The notes: a model not told the origin generated them from the letters alone. 64,000 nt of DNA from Geodermatophilus dictyosporus (GCF_900115505.1 NZ_FOWQ01000004.1:304250-368249); one strand, 5' to 3'; shown: positions 16,679 to 25,229, counted from the stretch's first letter. Made by a program: numbers and translations.

Positions 16679-16684
16679 TACCAT
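16679..16684 (+). promoter_or_regulatory. Probable -10 of rpsA
   Basis: TACCAT about 130 nt upstream of the rpsA ATG, implying a leader of ~125 nt. In other bacteria S1 controls its own mRNA through its leader; no specific structure was recognised here. Confidence 0.35.
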
Positions 16685-16815
16685 GGAGGAGCGCCAGAGG
16701 TCTGTCAGTGCTGTTCTCCGCAAGGGGTCGGCGCGCGCCGGCTTCACCGCTCCCGCGGTCACCCGGCCGCGGTGTCCTGTCCCTACGCATCCCCCCGTCC
16801 GGAGCACTCGACCAC

Positions 16816-18291
16816 ATGACCTCCACCCAGGTCCGTCCTGACAGCACCCCCCAGATCGCGGTGAACGACATCGGCACCGCCGAGGACTTCCTCGCCGCGA
16901 TCGACCAGACCATCAAGTACTTCAACGACGGCGACATCGTCGAAGGCGTGATCGTCAAGGTCGACCGGGACGAGGTGCTGCTGGACATCGGCTACAAGAC
17001 CGAGGGCGTCATCCCCTCGCGCGAGCTGTCCATCAAGCACGACGTCGACCCGCACGAGGTCGTCACCGTCGGCGACGAGGTGGAAGCCCTCGTCCTCCAG
17101 AAGGAGGACAAGGAAGGCCGCCTGATCCTGTCCAAGAAGCGCGCCCAGTACGAGCGCGCCTGGGGCACGATCGAGGCCAAGAAGGAAGCCGACGAGGTCG
17201 TCACCGGCACCGTCATCGAGGTCGTCAAGGGCGGTCTCATCCTCGACATCGGCCTGCGCGGGTTCCTCCCCGCCTCGCTGGTCGAGATGCGCCGCGTCCG
17301 CGACCTGCAGCCCTACGTGGGCCGCGAGCTCGAGGCCAAGATCATCGAGCTCGACAAGAACCGCAACAACGTCGTCCTGTCCCGCCGGCAGTGGCTGGAG
17401 CAGACGCAGTCCGAGGTCCGCAGCGAGTTCCTCAACAAGCTCGCCCGCGGCCAGGTGCGCACCGGCGTCGTCTCCTCGATCGTCAACTTCGGCGCGTTCG
17501 TCGACCTGGGCGGCGTGGACGGCCTCGTGCACGTCTCCGAGCTGTCCTGGAAGCACATCGACCACCCCTCCGAGGTCGTCGAGGTGGGCCAGGAGGTCAC
17601 CGTCGAGGTCCTCGACGTCGACCTCGACCGCGAGCGGGTCTCCCTGTCGCTGAAGGCGACGCAGGAGGACCCGTGGCGTCAGTTCGCCCGCACCCACCAG
17701 ATCGGCCAGGTCGTGCCGGGCAAGGTCACCAAGCTGGTGCCCTTCGGTGCGTTCGTCCGGGTCGACGAGGGCATCGAGGGCCTGGTCCACATCTCCGAGC
17801 TCGCCGAGCGCCACGTGGAGATCCCCGAGCAGGTCGTGCAGGTCGGCGACGAGATCCTCGTCAAGGTCATCGACATCGACCTCGACCGGCGCCGCATCTC
17901 GCTGTCGCTCAAGCAGGCGAACGAGGGCGTCATCGGCGACGAGGAGCAGTTCGACCCCGCCGCCTACGGCATGGCCGCCTCGTACGACGAGCAGGGCAAC
18001 TACATCTACCCGGAGGGCTTCGACCCGGAGACCGGCGAGTGGCTCGAGGGCTACGACGAGGCCCGCGAGACCTGGGAGCGGCAGTACGCCGAGGCCCAGG
18101 CCCGGTTCGAGGCGCACCGCAAGCAGATCGCCGCGGCCCGCGAGGCCGACGCCGAGGCCGCTGCGGGTGGCAACTACTCCTCCGGCGGTGACGCGCCGAC
18201 CAGCGGTGACACCACGTCCGGTGGTGGCGGCACGCTGGCCAGCGACGAGGCGCTCGCCGCGCTGCGGGCCAAGCTCGCCGGCGGGGAGTGA
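16816..18291 (+). CDS. rpsA: 30S ribosomal protein S1
   Basis: 491 residues with four S1 RNA-binding domains (roughly 35-105, 120-190, 205-275, 290-360), the actinobacterial four-repeat form rather than the six of E. coli. [20 protein letters not shown] and [20 protein letters not shown] (third and fourth) are the best preserved. The C-terminal ~130 residues are acidic, then Gly/Ser/Thr-rich and disordered. Start ATG at 16816; upstream in-frame codons precede the leader and were rejected. Binds mRNA on the 30S subunit. Confidence 0.96.
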   Translation: MTSTQVRPDSTPQIAVNDIGTAEDFLAAIDQTIKYFNDGDIVEGVIVKVDRDEVLLDIGYKTEGVIPSRELSIKHDVDPHEVVTVGDEVEALVLQKEDKEGRLILSKKRAQYERAWGTIEAKKEADEVVTGTVIEVVKGGLILDIGLRGFLPASLVEMRRVRDLQPYVGRELEAKIIELDKNRNNVVLSRRQWLEQTQSEVRSEFLNKLARGQVRTGVVSSIVNFGAFVDLGGVDGLVHVSELSWKHIDHPSEVVEVGQEVTVEVLDVDLDRERVSLSLKATQEDPWRQFARTHQIGQVVPGKVTKLVPFGAFVRVDEGIEGLVHISELAERHVEIPEQVVQVGDEILVKVIDIDLDRRRISLSLKQANEGVIGDEEQFDPAAYGMAASYDEQGNYIYPEGFDPETGEWLEGYDEARETWERQYAEAQARFEAHRKQIAAAREADAEAAAGGNYSSGGDAPTSGDTTSGGGGTLASDEALAALRAKLAGGE

Positions 18292-18321
18292 CCCGTTGAC
18301 CGTGCGCTGACGGTCTGATCG

Positions 18322-18364
18322 ACGACGGAGGCCCAGGACCCGCGAGGTCCTGGGCCTCCGTCGT
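18322..18364. terminator. Strong terminator of rpsA
   Basis: Perfect 19-bp stem (18322-18340 with 18346-18364) around a 5-nt loop, 30 bp past the rpsA stop. The longest perfect hairpin seen in the window. Confidence 0.85.
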
Positions 18365-18395
18365 GTCCGCGGTCGGCCGCGGAGGCCCGGGGCGA

Positions 18396-18428
18396 CGGCC
18401 CGCCCGGCTTCCCCGGCCGGGCGGGCCG
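18396..18428. terminator. Terminator of the minus-strand small gene
   Basis: 12-bp perfect stem (18396-18407 with 18417-18428) and 9-nt loop, 16 bp downstream of the stop at 18445 on the minus strand. Confidence 0.65.
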
Positions 18429-18444
18429 GCCCTGGCTCAGGAGA

Positions 18445-18714
18445 TCAGAGGCTCAGGATGATGGCGAAGGCGGTGCGCGGCCGGCCGCCGGCGGCGGTCA
18501 GCGCCTGCCAGGTGTGCCGGCCGGCCGGGGCGGCGTCGAACAGCCACCGCAGGAAGGCGGAGCGCCGGGAGGTCGTGACCTCCCGCGCCGCCAGGCGCTC
18601 GCGGACGGCGGGCAGGTCGGTCACCCGGACGCCGCCCGCGCGCTCGACCCGGTGCCGGCCCGGGGTGCGGGGGGCGGCGGGGACCGTCGCGACGGCGGTG
18701 CGGGACTGCGACAT
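18445..18714 (-). CDS. Small protein of unknown function
   Basis: 89 residues, not recognised. The N-terminal ~30 residues are Ala/Thr/Arg-rich. The C-terminal part (LAAREVTTSRRSAFLRWLFDAA, ending in a hydrophobic FAIILSL) is amphipathic with no membrane span. Support for a real gene: ATG start with GAGAGAGG upstream, a TAACGT -10-like box on the minus strand near 18773-18778, and its own terminator. It stands alone between rpsA and coaE. Confidence 0.55.
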   Translation of the reverse strand: MSQSRTAVATVPAAPRTPGRHRVERAGGVRVTDLPAVRERLAAREVTTSRRSAFLRWLFDAAPAGRHTWQALTAAGGRPRTAFAIILSL

Positions 18715-18861
18715 CGTCAGTGCCTGCCTCTCTCGGCTGCGTCCCCCTCCGTGGGGAACCGACGGGGCGGACGTTATGAGGAGTGACGGGTGTGACTGGT
18801 GCGACGCGCCGGGCGGGACGGGTGGGCGTTACCCGTCCGTGACCGCGTCCGGTGCGCTGGT

Positions 18862-18867
18862 TACGGT
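18862..18867 (+). promoter_or_regulatory. -10 element of coaE, leaderless type
   Basis: TACGGT 6 nt before the GTG start, with no ribosome binding site. Confidence 0.4.
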
Positions 18868-18873
18868 CTGTGC

Positions 18874-19470
18874 GTGCTGCGCATCGGACTGACCGGCGGG
18901 ATCGGCTCGGGCAAGAGCACGGTCGCCGCGCTCCTGGCGGCCCGCGGGGCGGTGGTCGTCGACGCCGACCGGATCGCCCGCGAGGTCGTCGAGCCCGGGA
19001 CGCCGGGCCTGGCCGCCGTCGTCGGGGCCTTCGGCCCGGGGGTGCTGACCGCGGACGGCGCGCTGGACCGGGCCGCGCTGGCGTCGGTCGTCTTCGCCGA
19101 CCCCGCGGCCCGGGCGCGGCTGGACGGCATCGTGCACCCGCTGGTGCGGGCCCGGGCCCAGGAGGTCGTCGCGCAGGCCGCCCCGGACGCCGTCGTCGTC
19201 CAGGACGTGCCGCTGCTCGTCGAGACCGGCCAGGCCGGCCAGTACGACCTGGTGCTCGTCGTCGAGGCGGACCTGGAGACCCGGGTGGCCCGCCTGGCGC
19301 AGCGCGGGCTGGGGGAGGACGACGCCCGCGCCCGGATCGCCACCCAGGCCACCGACGAGCAGCGCCGGGCGGTGGCCGACGTCGTCCTGGACAACAGCGG
19401 CGACCCCGACGCGCTGGCCGGGCAGGTGGAGCGCTTCTGGGCCGAGCACGTGGTGCCGCGGGCGCCCTGA
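18874..19470 (+). CDS. coaE: Dephospho-CoA kinase
   Basis: 198 residues. P-loop [12 protein letters not shown] (residues 5-16), [10 protein letters not shown], and the lid region with RLAQRGL and QATDEQRR. It phosphorylates the 3'-OH of dephospho-CoA ribose, the last step of CoA synthesis. Start GTG at 18874 (VLRIGLTGG). The C-terminal UPF0157/GrpB-like domain fused to CoaE in mycobacteria is absent. A polA-rpsA-coaE order is conserved in actinobacteria (recalled). Confidence 0.95.
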   Translation: MLRIGLTGGIGSGKSTVAALLAARGAVVVDADRIAREVVEPGTPGLAAVVGAFGPGVLTADGALDRAALASVVFADPAARARLDGIVHPLVRARAQEVVAQAAPDAVVVQDVPLLVETGQAGQYDLVLVVEADLETRVARLAQRGLGEDDARARIATQATDEQRRAVADVVLDNSGDPDALAGQVERFWAEHVVPRAP

Positions 19471-19496
19471 CCCGGAGGAGTCGACCCCGGGAACGG

Positions 19497-19529
19497 GCAG
19501 GGCCCCAGGTCGTCGACCTGGGGCCCTGC
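19497..19529. terminator. Bidirectional terminator between coaE and the tRNA cluster
   Basis: Perfect 15-bp stem (19497-19511 with 19515-19529) and 3-nt loop. It serves coaE from the left and the minus-strand tRNA cluster from the right. Confidence 0.8.
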
Positions 19530-19534
19530 TGCGG

Positions 19535-19606
19535 TGGGCGATACTGGGTTCGAACCAGTGACCTCTACCGTGTCAAGGTAGCGCTCTACCACTGAGCCAA
19601 TCGCCC
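19535..19606 (-). tRNA. tRNA-Val (anticodon GAC)
   Basis: 72 nt. Acceptor GGGCGAT/ATCGCCC with A73, anticodon arm CTACC-TTGACAC-GGTAG giving GAC, and T arm CACTGG-TTCGAAC type. Last of three tRNAs read from the minus strand. Confidence 0.95.
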
Positions 19607-19652
19607 GAGTCCGGTCTGCCGACCGGCCCGCTCCACCCTCGGCGCGGAGGCG

Positions 19653-19723
19653 AGGTGGAGACGGGATTTGAACCCGTGTAGACGGCTTTGCAGGCCGTTG
19701 CCTCGCCTCTCGGCCACTCCACC
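19653..19723 (-). tRNA. tRNA-Cys (anticodon GCA)
   Basis: 71 nt. Acceptor GGTGGAG/CTCCACC, discriminator U73 as expected for cysteine, anticodon loop CTGCAAA giving GCA. Middle gene of the cluster. Confidence 0.95.
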
Positions 19724-19766
19724 GCACACACGGGCGCCGGTCTCGCGACCAGCGCCCGAGGTCCCG

Positions 19767-19839
19767 AGCGGACGACGGGATTCGAACCCGCGACCCTCAC
19801 CTTGGCAAGGTGATGCTCTACCAACTGAGCCACGTCCGC
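19767..19839 (-). tRNA. tRNA-Gly (anticodon GCC)
   Basis: 73 nt. Acceptor GCGGACG/CGTCCGC with U73, anticodon arm TCACC-TTGCCAA-GGTGA giving GCC. First gene of the Gly-Cys-Val cluster. Confidence 0.95.
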
Positions 19840-19906
19840 GTTGCTGTCGTACGGGCAGAACCATACCCGACCCGGTGAGGGGGTCCCACGGGGGGTCCCC
19901 CGGAGG

Positions 19907-20350
19907 TCAGCCGGCCGTCGGGTCGGCGCCGCCGGACAGCAGCACGGCCAGTTCCTGGTCCACGTCCAGGGCCGCCGTCTCCTGCCCGGTGGGTACCAGC
20001 GCCTCGGTCTGCAGCAGGAAGGCGGCGACCGTCGCCCGGGACAGCTCGAACAGCGCCTCGCCCGAGGGGGCGCGCAGGTGCAGGTAGAGCGCGTCGCCGC
20101 TGGTGCGGGCCGGCCACAGCCGGACGTCGCCGTCGCCGGCGGGGCGGTCGAGCCCGGCCACGAGCAGCTCGCGGCTGAGCAGCCAGGTGATCCCGTCGTC
20201 GGGTTCCCCGGCCTCCCCGAAACCGATGCGGACCGCGAACGGGTCGCGCACCTCGTAGGAGAGGACTGCCGGGACCTCCGTCCACGACGTCGGGCCGACC
20301 AGGTGCAGCGTCGTGGGGACGGAGTACCCGGGGGAAGCGTGCTGCGACAT
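19907..20350 (-). CDS. SsgA-family sporulation/cell division regulator (SsgB-like)
   Basis: 147 residues covering one SsgA domain: LSYEVRDPFAVRIGF (~30-45), ITWLLSRELLVAGL (~56-70), GDGDVRLWPA, YLHLRAPSGEALFELSR (~90-107), then FLLQTEALVPTGQE. SsgA-like proteins occur in sporulating and morphologically complex actinobacteria, where SsgB positions FtsZ; members outside Streptomyces are mostly SsgB-like, so that role is inferred. ATG at 20350 has GGAGAGG upstream. Divergent from an ECF sigma factor gene with 140 bp between. Confidence 0.88.
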   Translation of the reverse strand: MSQHASPGYSVPTTLHLVGPTSWTEVPAVLSYEVRDPFAVRIGFGEAGEPDDGITWLLSRELLVAGLDRPAGDGDVRLWPARTSGDALYLHLRAPSGEALFELSRATVAAFLLQTEALVPTGQETAALDVDQELAVLLSGGADPTAG

Positions 20351-20490
20351 GACCTCTCCAACGACCGGCACGCCGGGATGGGTGCGCACCCCGGGGCCCG
20401 GGCGTGTCATCCGTCCGGGTGTTCGTCCGGTACCCGTACTACGGCGTGGTGAACCGGGATCAGTGTGCCTGTCGAACGTGACGTGTGACC

Positions 20491-21144
20491 ATGGGAGCCG
20501 TGACGCGGCCGGCACGACGTCCGGAGGGCGACTCCGGGGACGCGGACCTCGTGTCGCGCGTGCGCGCCGGCGACCGGGGTGCCGTCGACGACCTGTACGA
20601 CCGGTTCCGTCGTCCGGCCTTCGCGCTGGCCCGCCGGATCCTCGCCGACGACACGCTGGCCGAGGACGTCGTCCAGGACGTGTTCCTCACCGTCTGGCGC
20701 GACCCGTACGCCTACGACCGCGCGCGCGGCAGCTTCTCCTCCTGGTTCATGGCGATGGTCCACCACAAGGCGGTCGACGCCGTGCGCCGCGAGGAGTCCC
20801 ACCGGCGGCGGCAGTCCCGTGCCGAGGACGACCTGGCCCTGACCGCGCCGACCAGCGCGCAGGACGTCGAGGACGAGGCCTGGACGCGCGTCGTCTCCGA
20901 GCGGGTGCGCACGGCCCTGAGCACGCTGCCCGACGCCCAGCGGGAGGCGCTGACCCTGGCCTACTACGGCGGCTACACGCAGCGCGAGGTCGCCGCTCTC
21001 ACCCGTGCCCCGCTGGGCACGGTGAAGACCCGCATGCTCGCCGGCATGCGGCGGCTGAAGGAGGAGCTGGGCGCCGTGGCCGGTGCGAGCGCGGGTGGGG
21101 CGCTGAGTGGTCCCGCGGCCGTCGACGGGGGTGCTGCCCGGTGA
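20491..21144 (+). CDS. ECF RNA polymerase sigma factor (SigK-like)
   Basis: 217 residues. Sigma2 (~25-95) contains DLYDRFRRPAFALARRIL and AEDVVQDVFLTVWRDP. Sigma4 (~135-190) contains TLPDAQREALTLAYYGGYTQREVAALTRAPLGTVKTR. It directs RNA polymerase to a small stress or differentiation regulon. Start ATG at 20491 or GTG at 20485, 6 bp upstream. Its stop overlaps the anti-sigma start (GTGA), the classic sigma/anti-sigma pair. The regulon is unknown; the divergent SsgA-family gene is a candidate target by position only. Confidence 0.92.
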   Translation: MGAVTRPARRPEGDSGDADLVSRVRAGDRGAVDDLYDRFRRPAFALARRILADDTLAEDVVQDVFLTVWRDPYAYDRARGSFSSWFMAMVHHKAVDAVRREESHRRRQSRAEDDLALTAPTSAQDVEDEAWTRVVSERVRTALSTLPDAQREALTLAYYGGYTQREVAALTRAPLGTVKTRMLAGMRRLKEELGAVAGASAGGALSGPAAVDGGAAR

Positions 21145-22052
21145 GCGCGCGTCCCGACCCGCACGAGACCTTCGACGAGCTCGCCGTCGGCTGGGCGCTG
21201 CACGCCCTCGAGCCCGAGGACGAGGCCGTCTTCGGCACGCACCTGCCCACCTGCCCGCGCTGCGCCCGCACCGTCGCCGAGACCTCCGAGGTGATGTCGG
21301 CCATGGCCGGCGACCTGCCTCCGGCCGAGCCCTCGGACGACCTCCGCGACCGGCTGCGCGCCGCGGTGGAGCGCACCGAGCAGGTGGCGCCCCCGCCCGG
21401 CGCCGTCGGGGACGCCGTCGCCGGCAACACCGTCGCCGGGGACGTGGGGCCGGCGCCCGCCGCGGCCGCACCGGGCCGGCCCGGTGGGCGACGCCGCACC
21501 GACCCGCCACCGGTGGCCACCGGCTTCCCCGGCCACGTCCCGACCGCCGCGGACGCCGAGCGGACGGCGTGGCGGCGGGTGCTGCCCAACGCGCTGGTGG
21601 CCGCCGCGGTCGCCGCGGTCCTGGCGCTGGGCACCTGGGTGGTCGTCCTCGGCGCGGCGCGGGACGACGCGCAGACGCTGGCCGCCGAGCGGGCCGAGGT
21701 CCTCGAGTCGGTGCTGCAGCCCGGGCGCGCGGCCATCGCGCCGGTCGTCGACGACGACGGGCGGGCCGTGGCCACCGTGGTGGCCCGCGACGGCCAGCTC
21801 CAGGTGGTCAGCACCGGACTGACCGTCAACGACCGCAGCGACAGCACGTACGTGGTGTGGGGGGTGCAGGGGCAGACGCCTGTGCCGCTGGGCACCTTCG
21901 ACGTGGTCACCCCACAGACCGACCTGCGGACCGTAGGCTCCGCCTCGACCGGGCTCGACGACTTCGAGGGCTACGCCATCAGCATCGAGCCCGGTCGGCA
22001 GATGCCGGCGGAACCGTCGGACGTGGTGGCGAGCGGGCAGGTGACCAGCTGA
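21141..22052 (+). CDS. Membrane-anchored anti-sigma factor (RskA family)
   Basis: 303 residues. The N-terminal cytoplasmic zinc-associated anti-sigma domain has the H-x3-C-x2-C motif in THLPTCPRC (~residues 34-42). A disordered linker, one transmembrane helix (~153-172, ALVAAAVAAVLALGTWVVVL) and an extracytoplasmic RskA C-terminal domain follow (STYVVWGVQGQTPVPLGTF, FEGYAISIEP). It should hold the upstream sigma factor inactive and release it by regulated proteolysis. GTG start overlaps the sigma stop. Confidence 0.9.
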   Translation: MSARPDPHETFDELAVGWALHALEPEDEAVFGTHLPTCPRCARTVAETSEVMSAMAGDLPPAEPSDDLRDRLRAAVERTEQVAPPPGAVGDAVAGNTVAGDVGPAPAAAAPGRPGGRRRTDPPPVATGFPGHVPTAADAERTAWRRVLPNALVAAAVAAVLALGTWVVVLGAARDDAQTLAAERAEVLESVLQPGRAAIAPVVDDDGRAVATVVARDGQLQVVSTGLTVNDRSDSTYVVWGVQGQTPVPLGTFDVVTPQTDLRTVGSASTGLDDFEGYAISIEPGRQMPAEPSDVVASGQVTS

Positions 22053-22534
22053 GCGGACAGGACACGGCGCCCCCGCAGGAGCGGCGGGCCCGCCCCACCG
22101 CCGAGCAGCGGCGGGCGCACTTCGACCAGGACGGGCACCACAGCCTGCGCGAGCGGGTCGCCGAGACGCGCTGGCGCCGGCGGGTGGCCGCCCGCCGCTC
22201 GCTGGACTCCGCCTACCGCATGGGCGTCGGCGTCGTCGGTGGTCTCGTGGTCGCCGTCGGCCTGGTCACCATCCCGCTGCCCGGGCCGGGCTGGCTCACC
22301 GTCATCGCCGGCCTGTTCGTGCTCGCCACCGAGTTCATGTGGGCCGAGCGGCTGCTGGAGTTCACCAAGCGCCGCGTCTCGGCCTGGACCGACTGGCTGG
22401 GGCGGCAGCCGGTGTGGGTGCGCCTGGCGGTCGGGCTGCTGACGGCGGTCTTCGTCTACGGCGTGCTCGTCGTCGTGCTGCACCTCATGGGCGTGCCCGA
22501 CTGGGTGCCGGGGTGGGTGCCGCTCTGGCGGTGA
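22049..22534 (+). CDS. PGPGW-motif membrane protein (TIGR02611-like), apparent CTG start
   Basis: 161 residues if read from CTG at 22049. Positions ~55-160 hold three hydrophobic segments with the family signature PLPGPGWLTVIAGLFVLATEF. The ~55 N-terminal residues are highly charged. No ATG, GTG or TTG lies in frame between the anti-sigma gene and this signature except an ATG at 22217, which would remove the charged N-terminus found in relatives. The CTG overlaps the anti-sigma stop (CTGA) exactly as GTGA does elsewhere in this window. Function unknown; third gene of the sigma operon. Confidence 0.75.
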   Translation: MSGQDTAPPQERRARPTAEQRRAHFDQDGHHSLRERVAETRWRRRVAARRSLDSAYRMGVGVVGGLVVAVGLVTIPLPGPGWLTVIAGLFVLATEFMWAERLLEFTKRRVSAWTDWLGRQPVWVRLAVGLLTAVFVYGVLVVVLHLMGVPDWVPGWVPLWR

Positions 22535-22560
22535 GCGTCTGGCATCATGAGAGGCGCACC

Positions 22561-22632
22561 GGGCGATTGGCTCAGTGGTAGAGCGCTTCGTTCACACCGA
22601 AGAGGTCACTGGTTCGAACCCAGTATCGCCCA
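22561..22632 (+). tRNA. tRNA-Val (anticodon CAC)
   Basis: 72 nt. Identical acceptor and D/T arms to the GAC valine tRNA at 19535-19606, with anticodon arm CTTCG-TTCACAC-CGAAG giving CAC. CCA is not fully encoded. Confidence 0.95.
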
Positions 22633-22641
22633 CCGGCACCA

Positions 22642-22677
22642 GGGGCCGGGCACACCCGCGACGGGGTGCCCGGCCCC
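22642..22677. terminator. Terminator after tRNA-Val(CAC)
   Basis: 12-bp perfect stem (22642-22653 with 22666-22677) 9 bp downstream of the tRNA; also placed to stop the minus-strand lysG transcript ending at 22696. Confidence 0.75.
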
Positions 22678-22695
22678 TCGGCGTTGCCGGGCCCG

Positions 22696-23577
22696 TCAGC
22701 GGCCGGGCCGGTCCAGCTCGCGGGCGGCGGCCGCCAGCACGGCGTCGCGGACCCGGTCGAGGGTGGCCGACCGCAACCGCCACTGCTGCCAGTGCAACTC
22801 GACGTCCACCGGGCCGTCGAGCGCGACCAGCTCCGCGGCGGTCCCGCGCGCCTGGAGGTCGGGCACCATGCCCCAGCCCAGGCCCAGGGCGACGGCGGCC
22901 ACGAAGTCGGCGGCGGCGGGGACGTAGTGCACCGGCGGGGCGACGCCGGCACCGGCGCGCGCGTGCAGGTAGCGGTTCTGCAGGTCGTCGTTGCGGTCGA
23001 AGACGACGACCGGGGCGCGCGCGAGCGCCTCGGCGGTGGGGCCGGCGGGGAACCAGCGCCGCGCGAACGCGGGCGTGGCCATCGGCCGGTAGCGCATGCC
23101 GCCGAGGCGGGTGGCGGTGCAGCCGGGCACCGGCTCGGCCTCCGCGGTCACCGCGGCCATGACCGTGCCGGCGCGCAGCAGGGCGCTGGTGTGCTCCTGG
23201 TCCTCGCGGTGCAGGTCCAAGCAGACCGCGCCGGCCAGCGGCGCGAGGGCGGGCAGCACCCAGGTGGCCATCGAGTCGGCGTTGACCGCGATCGGCAGTG
23301 TCGGCACCGCGGAGGCCTCGTCGCCGCCGAGCTCGCGGACGACGTCGGCGGCGAGCAGGTCCACCTGCCGGGCGAGGCGCAGCACCGCCTGTCCGGACTC
23401 GGTCACCTGCACCGGCTTGGTCCGCACCAGCAGGATCCGGCCGGTCGCCACCTCCAGCGCGCGCAGCCGCTGGCTGACCGCCGACGGGGTCACGTGCAGC
23501 GCGCGGGCGGCGGCCTCCAGCGTGCCGCCGCGGACGGCGGCGTCCAGGGCCCGCAGGTGCGCCAGGTCGAGATCCAC
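22696..23577 (-). CDS. lysG: LysR-family regulator of the LysG/ArgP type
   Basis: 293 residues. The N-terminal winged helix-turn-helix is LDAAVRGGTLEAAARALHVTPSAVSQRLRALE (~10-42). An effector-binding domain follows, with the ArgP-type segments AVNADSMATWVLPAL and HREDQEH. LysG/ArgP senses basic amino acids and activates the LysE/ArgO exporter. Here it is divergent from lysE with 72 bp between, the classical arrangement. Start GTG at 23577 follows a leaderless -10 box; the open frame upstream has no credible start. Confidence 0.93.
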   Translation of the reverse strand: MDLDLAHLRALDAAVRGGTLEAAARALHVTPSAVSQRLRALEVATGRILLVRTKPVQVTESGQAVLRLARQVDLLAADVVRELGGDEASAVPTLPIAVNADSMATWVLPALAPLAGAVCLDLHREDQEHTSALLRAGTVMAAVTAEAEPVPGCTATRLGGMRYRPMATPAFARRWFPAGPTAEALARAPVVVFDRNDDLQNRYLHARAGAGVAPPVHYVPAAADFVAAVALGLGWGMVPDLQARGTAAELVALDGPVDVELHWQQWRLRSATLDRVRDAVLAAAARELDRPGR

Positions 23578-23585
23578 GGACAGCG

Positions 23586-23591
23586 ATGCTA
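23586..23591 (-). promoter_or_regulatory. -10 element of lysG, leaderless type
   Basis: TAGCAT on the minus strand, 8 nt before the lysG GTG. Confidence 0.4.
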
Positions 23592-23636
23592 ACGACGCAT
23601 CAGGATCTGTAGCTGGACTGCACTCGCGCGGGTTCG

Positions 23637-23642
23637 TAGCGT
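23637..23642 (+). promoter_or_regulatory. -10 element of lysE, leaderless type
   Basis: TAGCGT 7 nt before the lysE GTG. The 45 bp between the two divergent -10 boxes must hold the LysG operator; no clear dyad was found by eye. Confidence 0.4.
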
Positions 23643-23649
23643 CGACGGC

Positions 23650-24282
23650 GTGCTCACCACCCCGGCCCTGTTCGCCGCCGCGTCCGGCTTCGCCCTGGGC
23701 CTGGGGCTGATCATCGCCATCGGTGCCCAGAACGCCTTCGTCCTGCGGCAGGGCCTGCGCCTGGAGCACGTGGCCGCGGTGGTGGCGGTGTGCGCGCTCT
23801 CCGACGTGGTGCTCATCCTCGCCGGCGTGCTGGGCGCCGGGGCGGCGCTCGAGCGGCTGCCGTGGCTGGTCCCGGTGGTCTGCTTCGCCGGGGCGGCGTT
23901 CCTGCTCGGCTACGCCCTGCTCGCCGCCCGGCGGGCGCTGCGTCCCGGCGCCCTGCTGCCCGACGCCGCCGGCGCCCGCACCGGCCTCGCGGTCACCGTG
24001 GGCACCTGCCTGGCCCTGACCTGGCTCAACCCGCACGTCTACCTCGACACCGTGGTGCTGCTGGGCTCGACGGCCTCGACCTACGGCGAGCACCGGTGGC
24101 AGTTCGCCGCCGGTGCCGGCCTGGGCAGCGTGCTGTGGTTCGCCGGTCTCGGCTTCGGCGCGCGCCTGCTGCGGCCGGTGTTCGCCCGCCCGGCCGCCTG
24201 GCGGGTCCTCGACGGCGTCATCGCCGCCGTCATGACCCTCCTCGCCGTGTCCCTCGCCGTCCGCGGGGTGAGCGGCGCCTGA
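23650..24282 (+). CDS. lysE: LysE/ArgO-family basic amino acid exporter
   Basis: 210 residues with about six hydrophobic spans. Family signatures: GLGLIIAIGAQNAFVLRQGL near residue 18 and ALTWLNPHVYLDT near 120. Exports L-lysine/L-arginine when intracellular levels are high. Paired with the divergent LysG regulator. Confidence 0.95.
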   Translation: MLTTPALFAAASGFALGLGLIIAIGAQNAFVLRQGLRLEHVAAVVAVCALSDVVLILAGVLGAGAALERLPWLVPVVCFAGAAFLLGYALLAARRALRPGALLPDAAGARTGLAVTVGTCLALTWLNPHVYLDTVVLLGSTASTYGEHRWQFAAGAGLGSVLWFAGLGFGARLLRPVFARPAAWRVLDGVIAAVMTLLAVSLAVRGVSGA

Positions 24283-24324
24283 GCGGCGCCGTCCACCCCG
24301 CCCGGCCGATCCCCCGGAGGACCC

Positions 24325-25209
24325 GTGATCGACGTCGAGCTCCCGCCCGGACCCCCTGCGACCGCCCTCACCCGGGGGTTCGCCGCGTGCCTGGCCTCGC
24401 TCGCCGAGGTGCCGGTGACCGACCTGCCACGGACCGGCGAGGACCTGGCGCACGCCCTGGGCGCCTGGCGCGGCTGGCTGGCCGGGCACGGCTCGGGGCT
24501 GGTGCCCGTCGCCGACCCGGTGCGCTTCCAGTGGCCCGGGTGGTGGATCGCCGTCGTCGAGCAGGCGGACGGCGACCCGGACGGCGCGGCGGCCGTGGTG
24601 GCCTTCGGCACGCCGCCGGGCGTCGTGCTCAGCCCGCAGACGCCCGCGCTGCTCGGCCGGGCCACCGCCGACCTGCCCATCCGCGAGGCCCACGCCGTCG
24701 CCCCCCTCGACCCGGTGCTGCGCCGCCGCCCGGCCGCGGAGGTGCTGCGCGGCACCGTCGAGGGCCTCGCCGTGGCGCCGGCCGCGGAGGCGCCGATGCG
24801 GCTGCTCGACGTCGCGCACGCCCGCGCCGGCCGCGGGCTCGACGGCGACCGCTACGCCGCGGGAGCCGGCACCTTCAGCCCGCGCGGCGGGCGGCGTCCC
24901 GGCTACGACCTGACCCTCGTGGCCGCCGAGGTCCTCGACGAGCTGGCCGCGGCGGGGGTGCCCCTGGACCTCGCCGGCACCCGGCGCAACGTCCTCACCC
25001 GGGGCGTCGACGTCAACGCGCTCGTCGGGCGGCGCTTCCGCGTCGGGAACGTGCTGTGCGAGGGGCGCCGGCTGTGCGAGCCGTGCGTCCACCTCGACCG
25101 GCTCAGCGGGCCGGGCACGCTGCGGCCGCTCATCCACCGCGGGGGGCTGCGCGCCGACGTCCTCACCGACGGCGAGATCCGGGTGGGGGCGGCGGTCGTC
25201 ACGGAGTGA
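24325..25209 (+). CDS. MOSC-domain protein with unknown N-terminal domain
   Basis: 294 residues. The C-terminal ~140 residues form a MOSC domain (GLDGDRYAAGAGTFS, RRNVLTRGVDVNALVGRRFRVG, then LCEPCVHLDRLSG with the candidate catalytic Cys, and LIHRGGLRADVL). MOSC domains bind molybdenum cofactor or transfer its sulfur; YiiM-like members act in N-hydroxylated compound reduction. The first ~130 residues are not recognised. Start GTG at 24325 has GGAGG 5 nt upstream. 42 bp after lysE, possibly cotranscribed. Confidence 0.85.
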   Translation: MIDVELPPGPPATALTRGFAACLASLAEVPVTDLPRTGEDLAHALGAWRGWLAGHGSGLVPVADPVRFQWPGWWIAVVEQADGDPDGAAAVVAFGTPPGVVLSPQTPALLGRATADLPIREAHAVAPLDPVLRRRPAAEVLRGTVEGLAVAPAAEAPMRLLDVAHARAGRGLDGDRYAAGAGTFSPRGGRRPGYDLTLVAAEVLDELAAAGVPLDLAGTRRNVLTRGVDVNALVGRRFRVGNVLCEGRRLCEPCVHLDRLSGPGTLRPLIHRGGLRADVLTDGEIRVGAAVVTE

Positions 25210-25229
25210 GCGCCGCCGGGGACGCACCG

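Noticed and set aside
16642..16815. Upstream start for rpsA
   Set aside because: Residues before 16816 are Arg/Pro-rich with no similarity to S1; the region carries the promoter and leader.
12513..16988. 1491-codon minus-strand open frame opposite polA
   Set aside because: Shadow frame: antisense codons of a GC-rich gene rarely contain stops. The composition is unlike protein, and the polA frame has all the family motifs.
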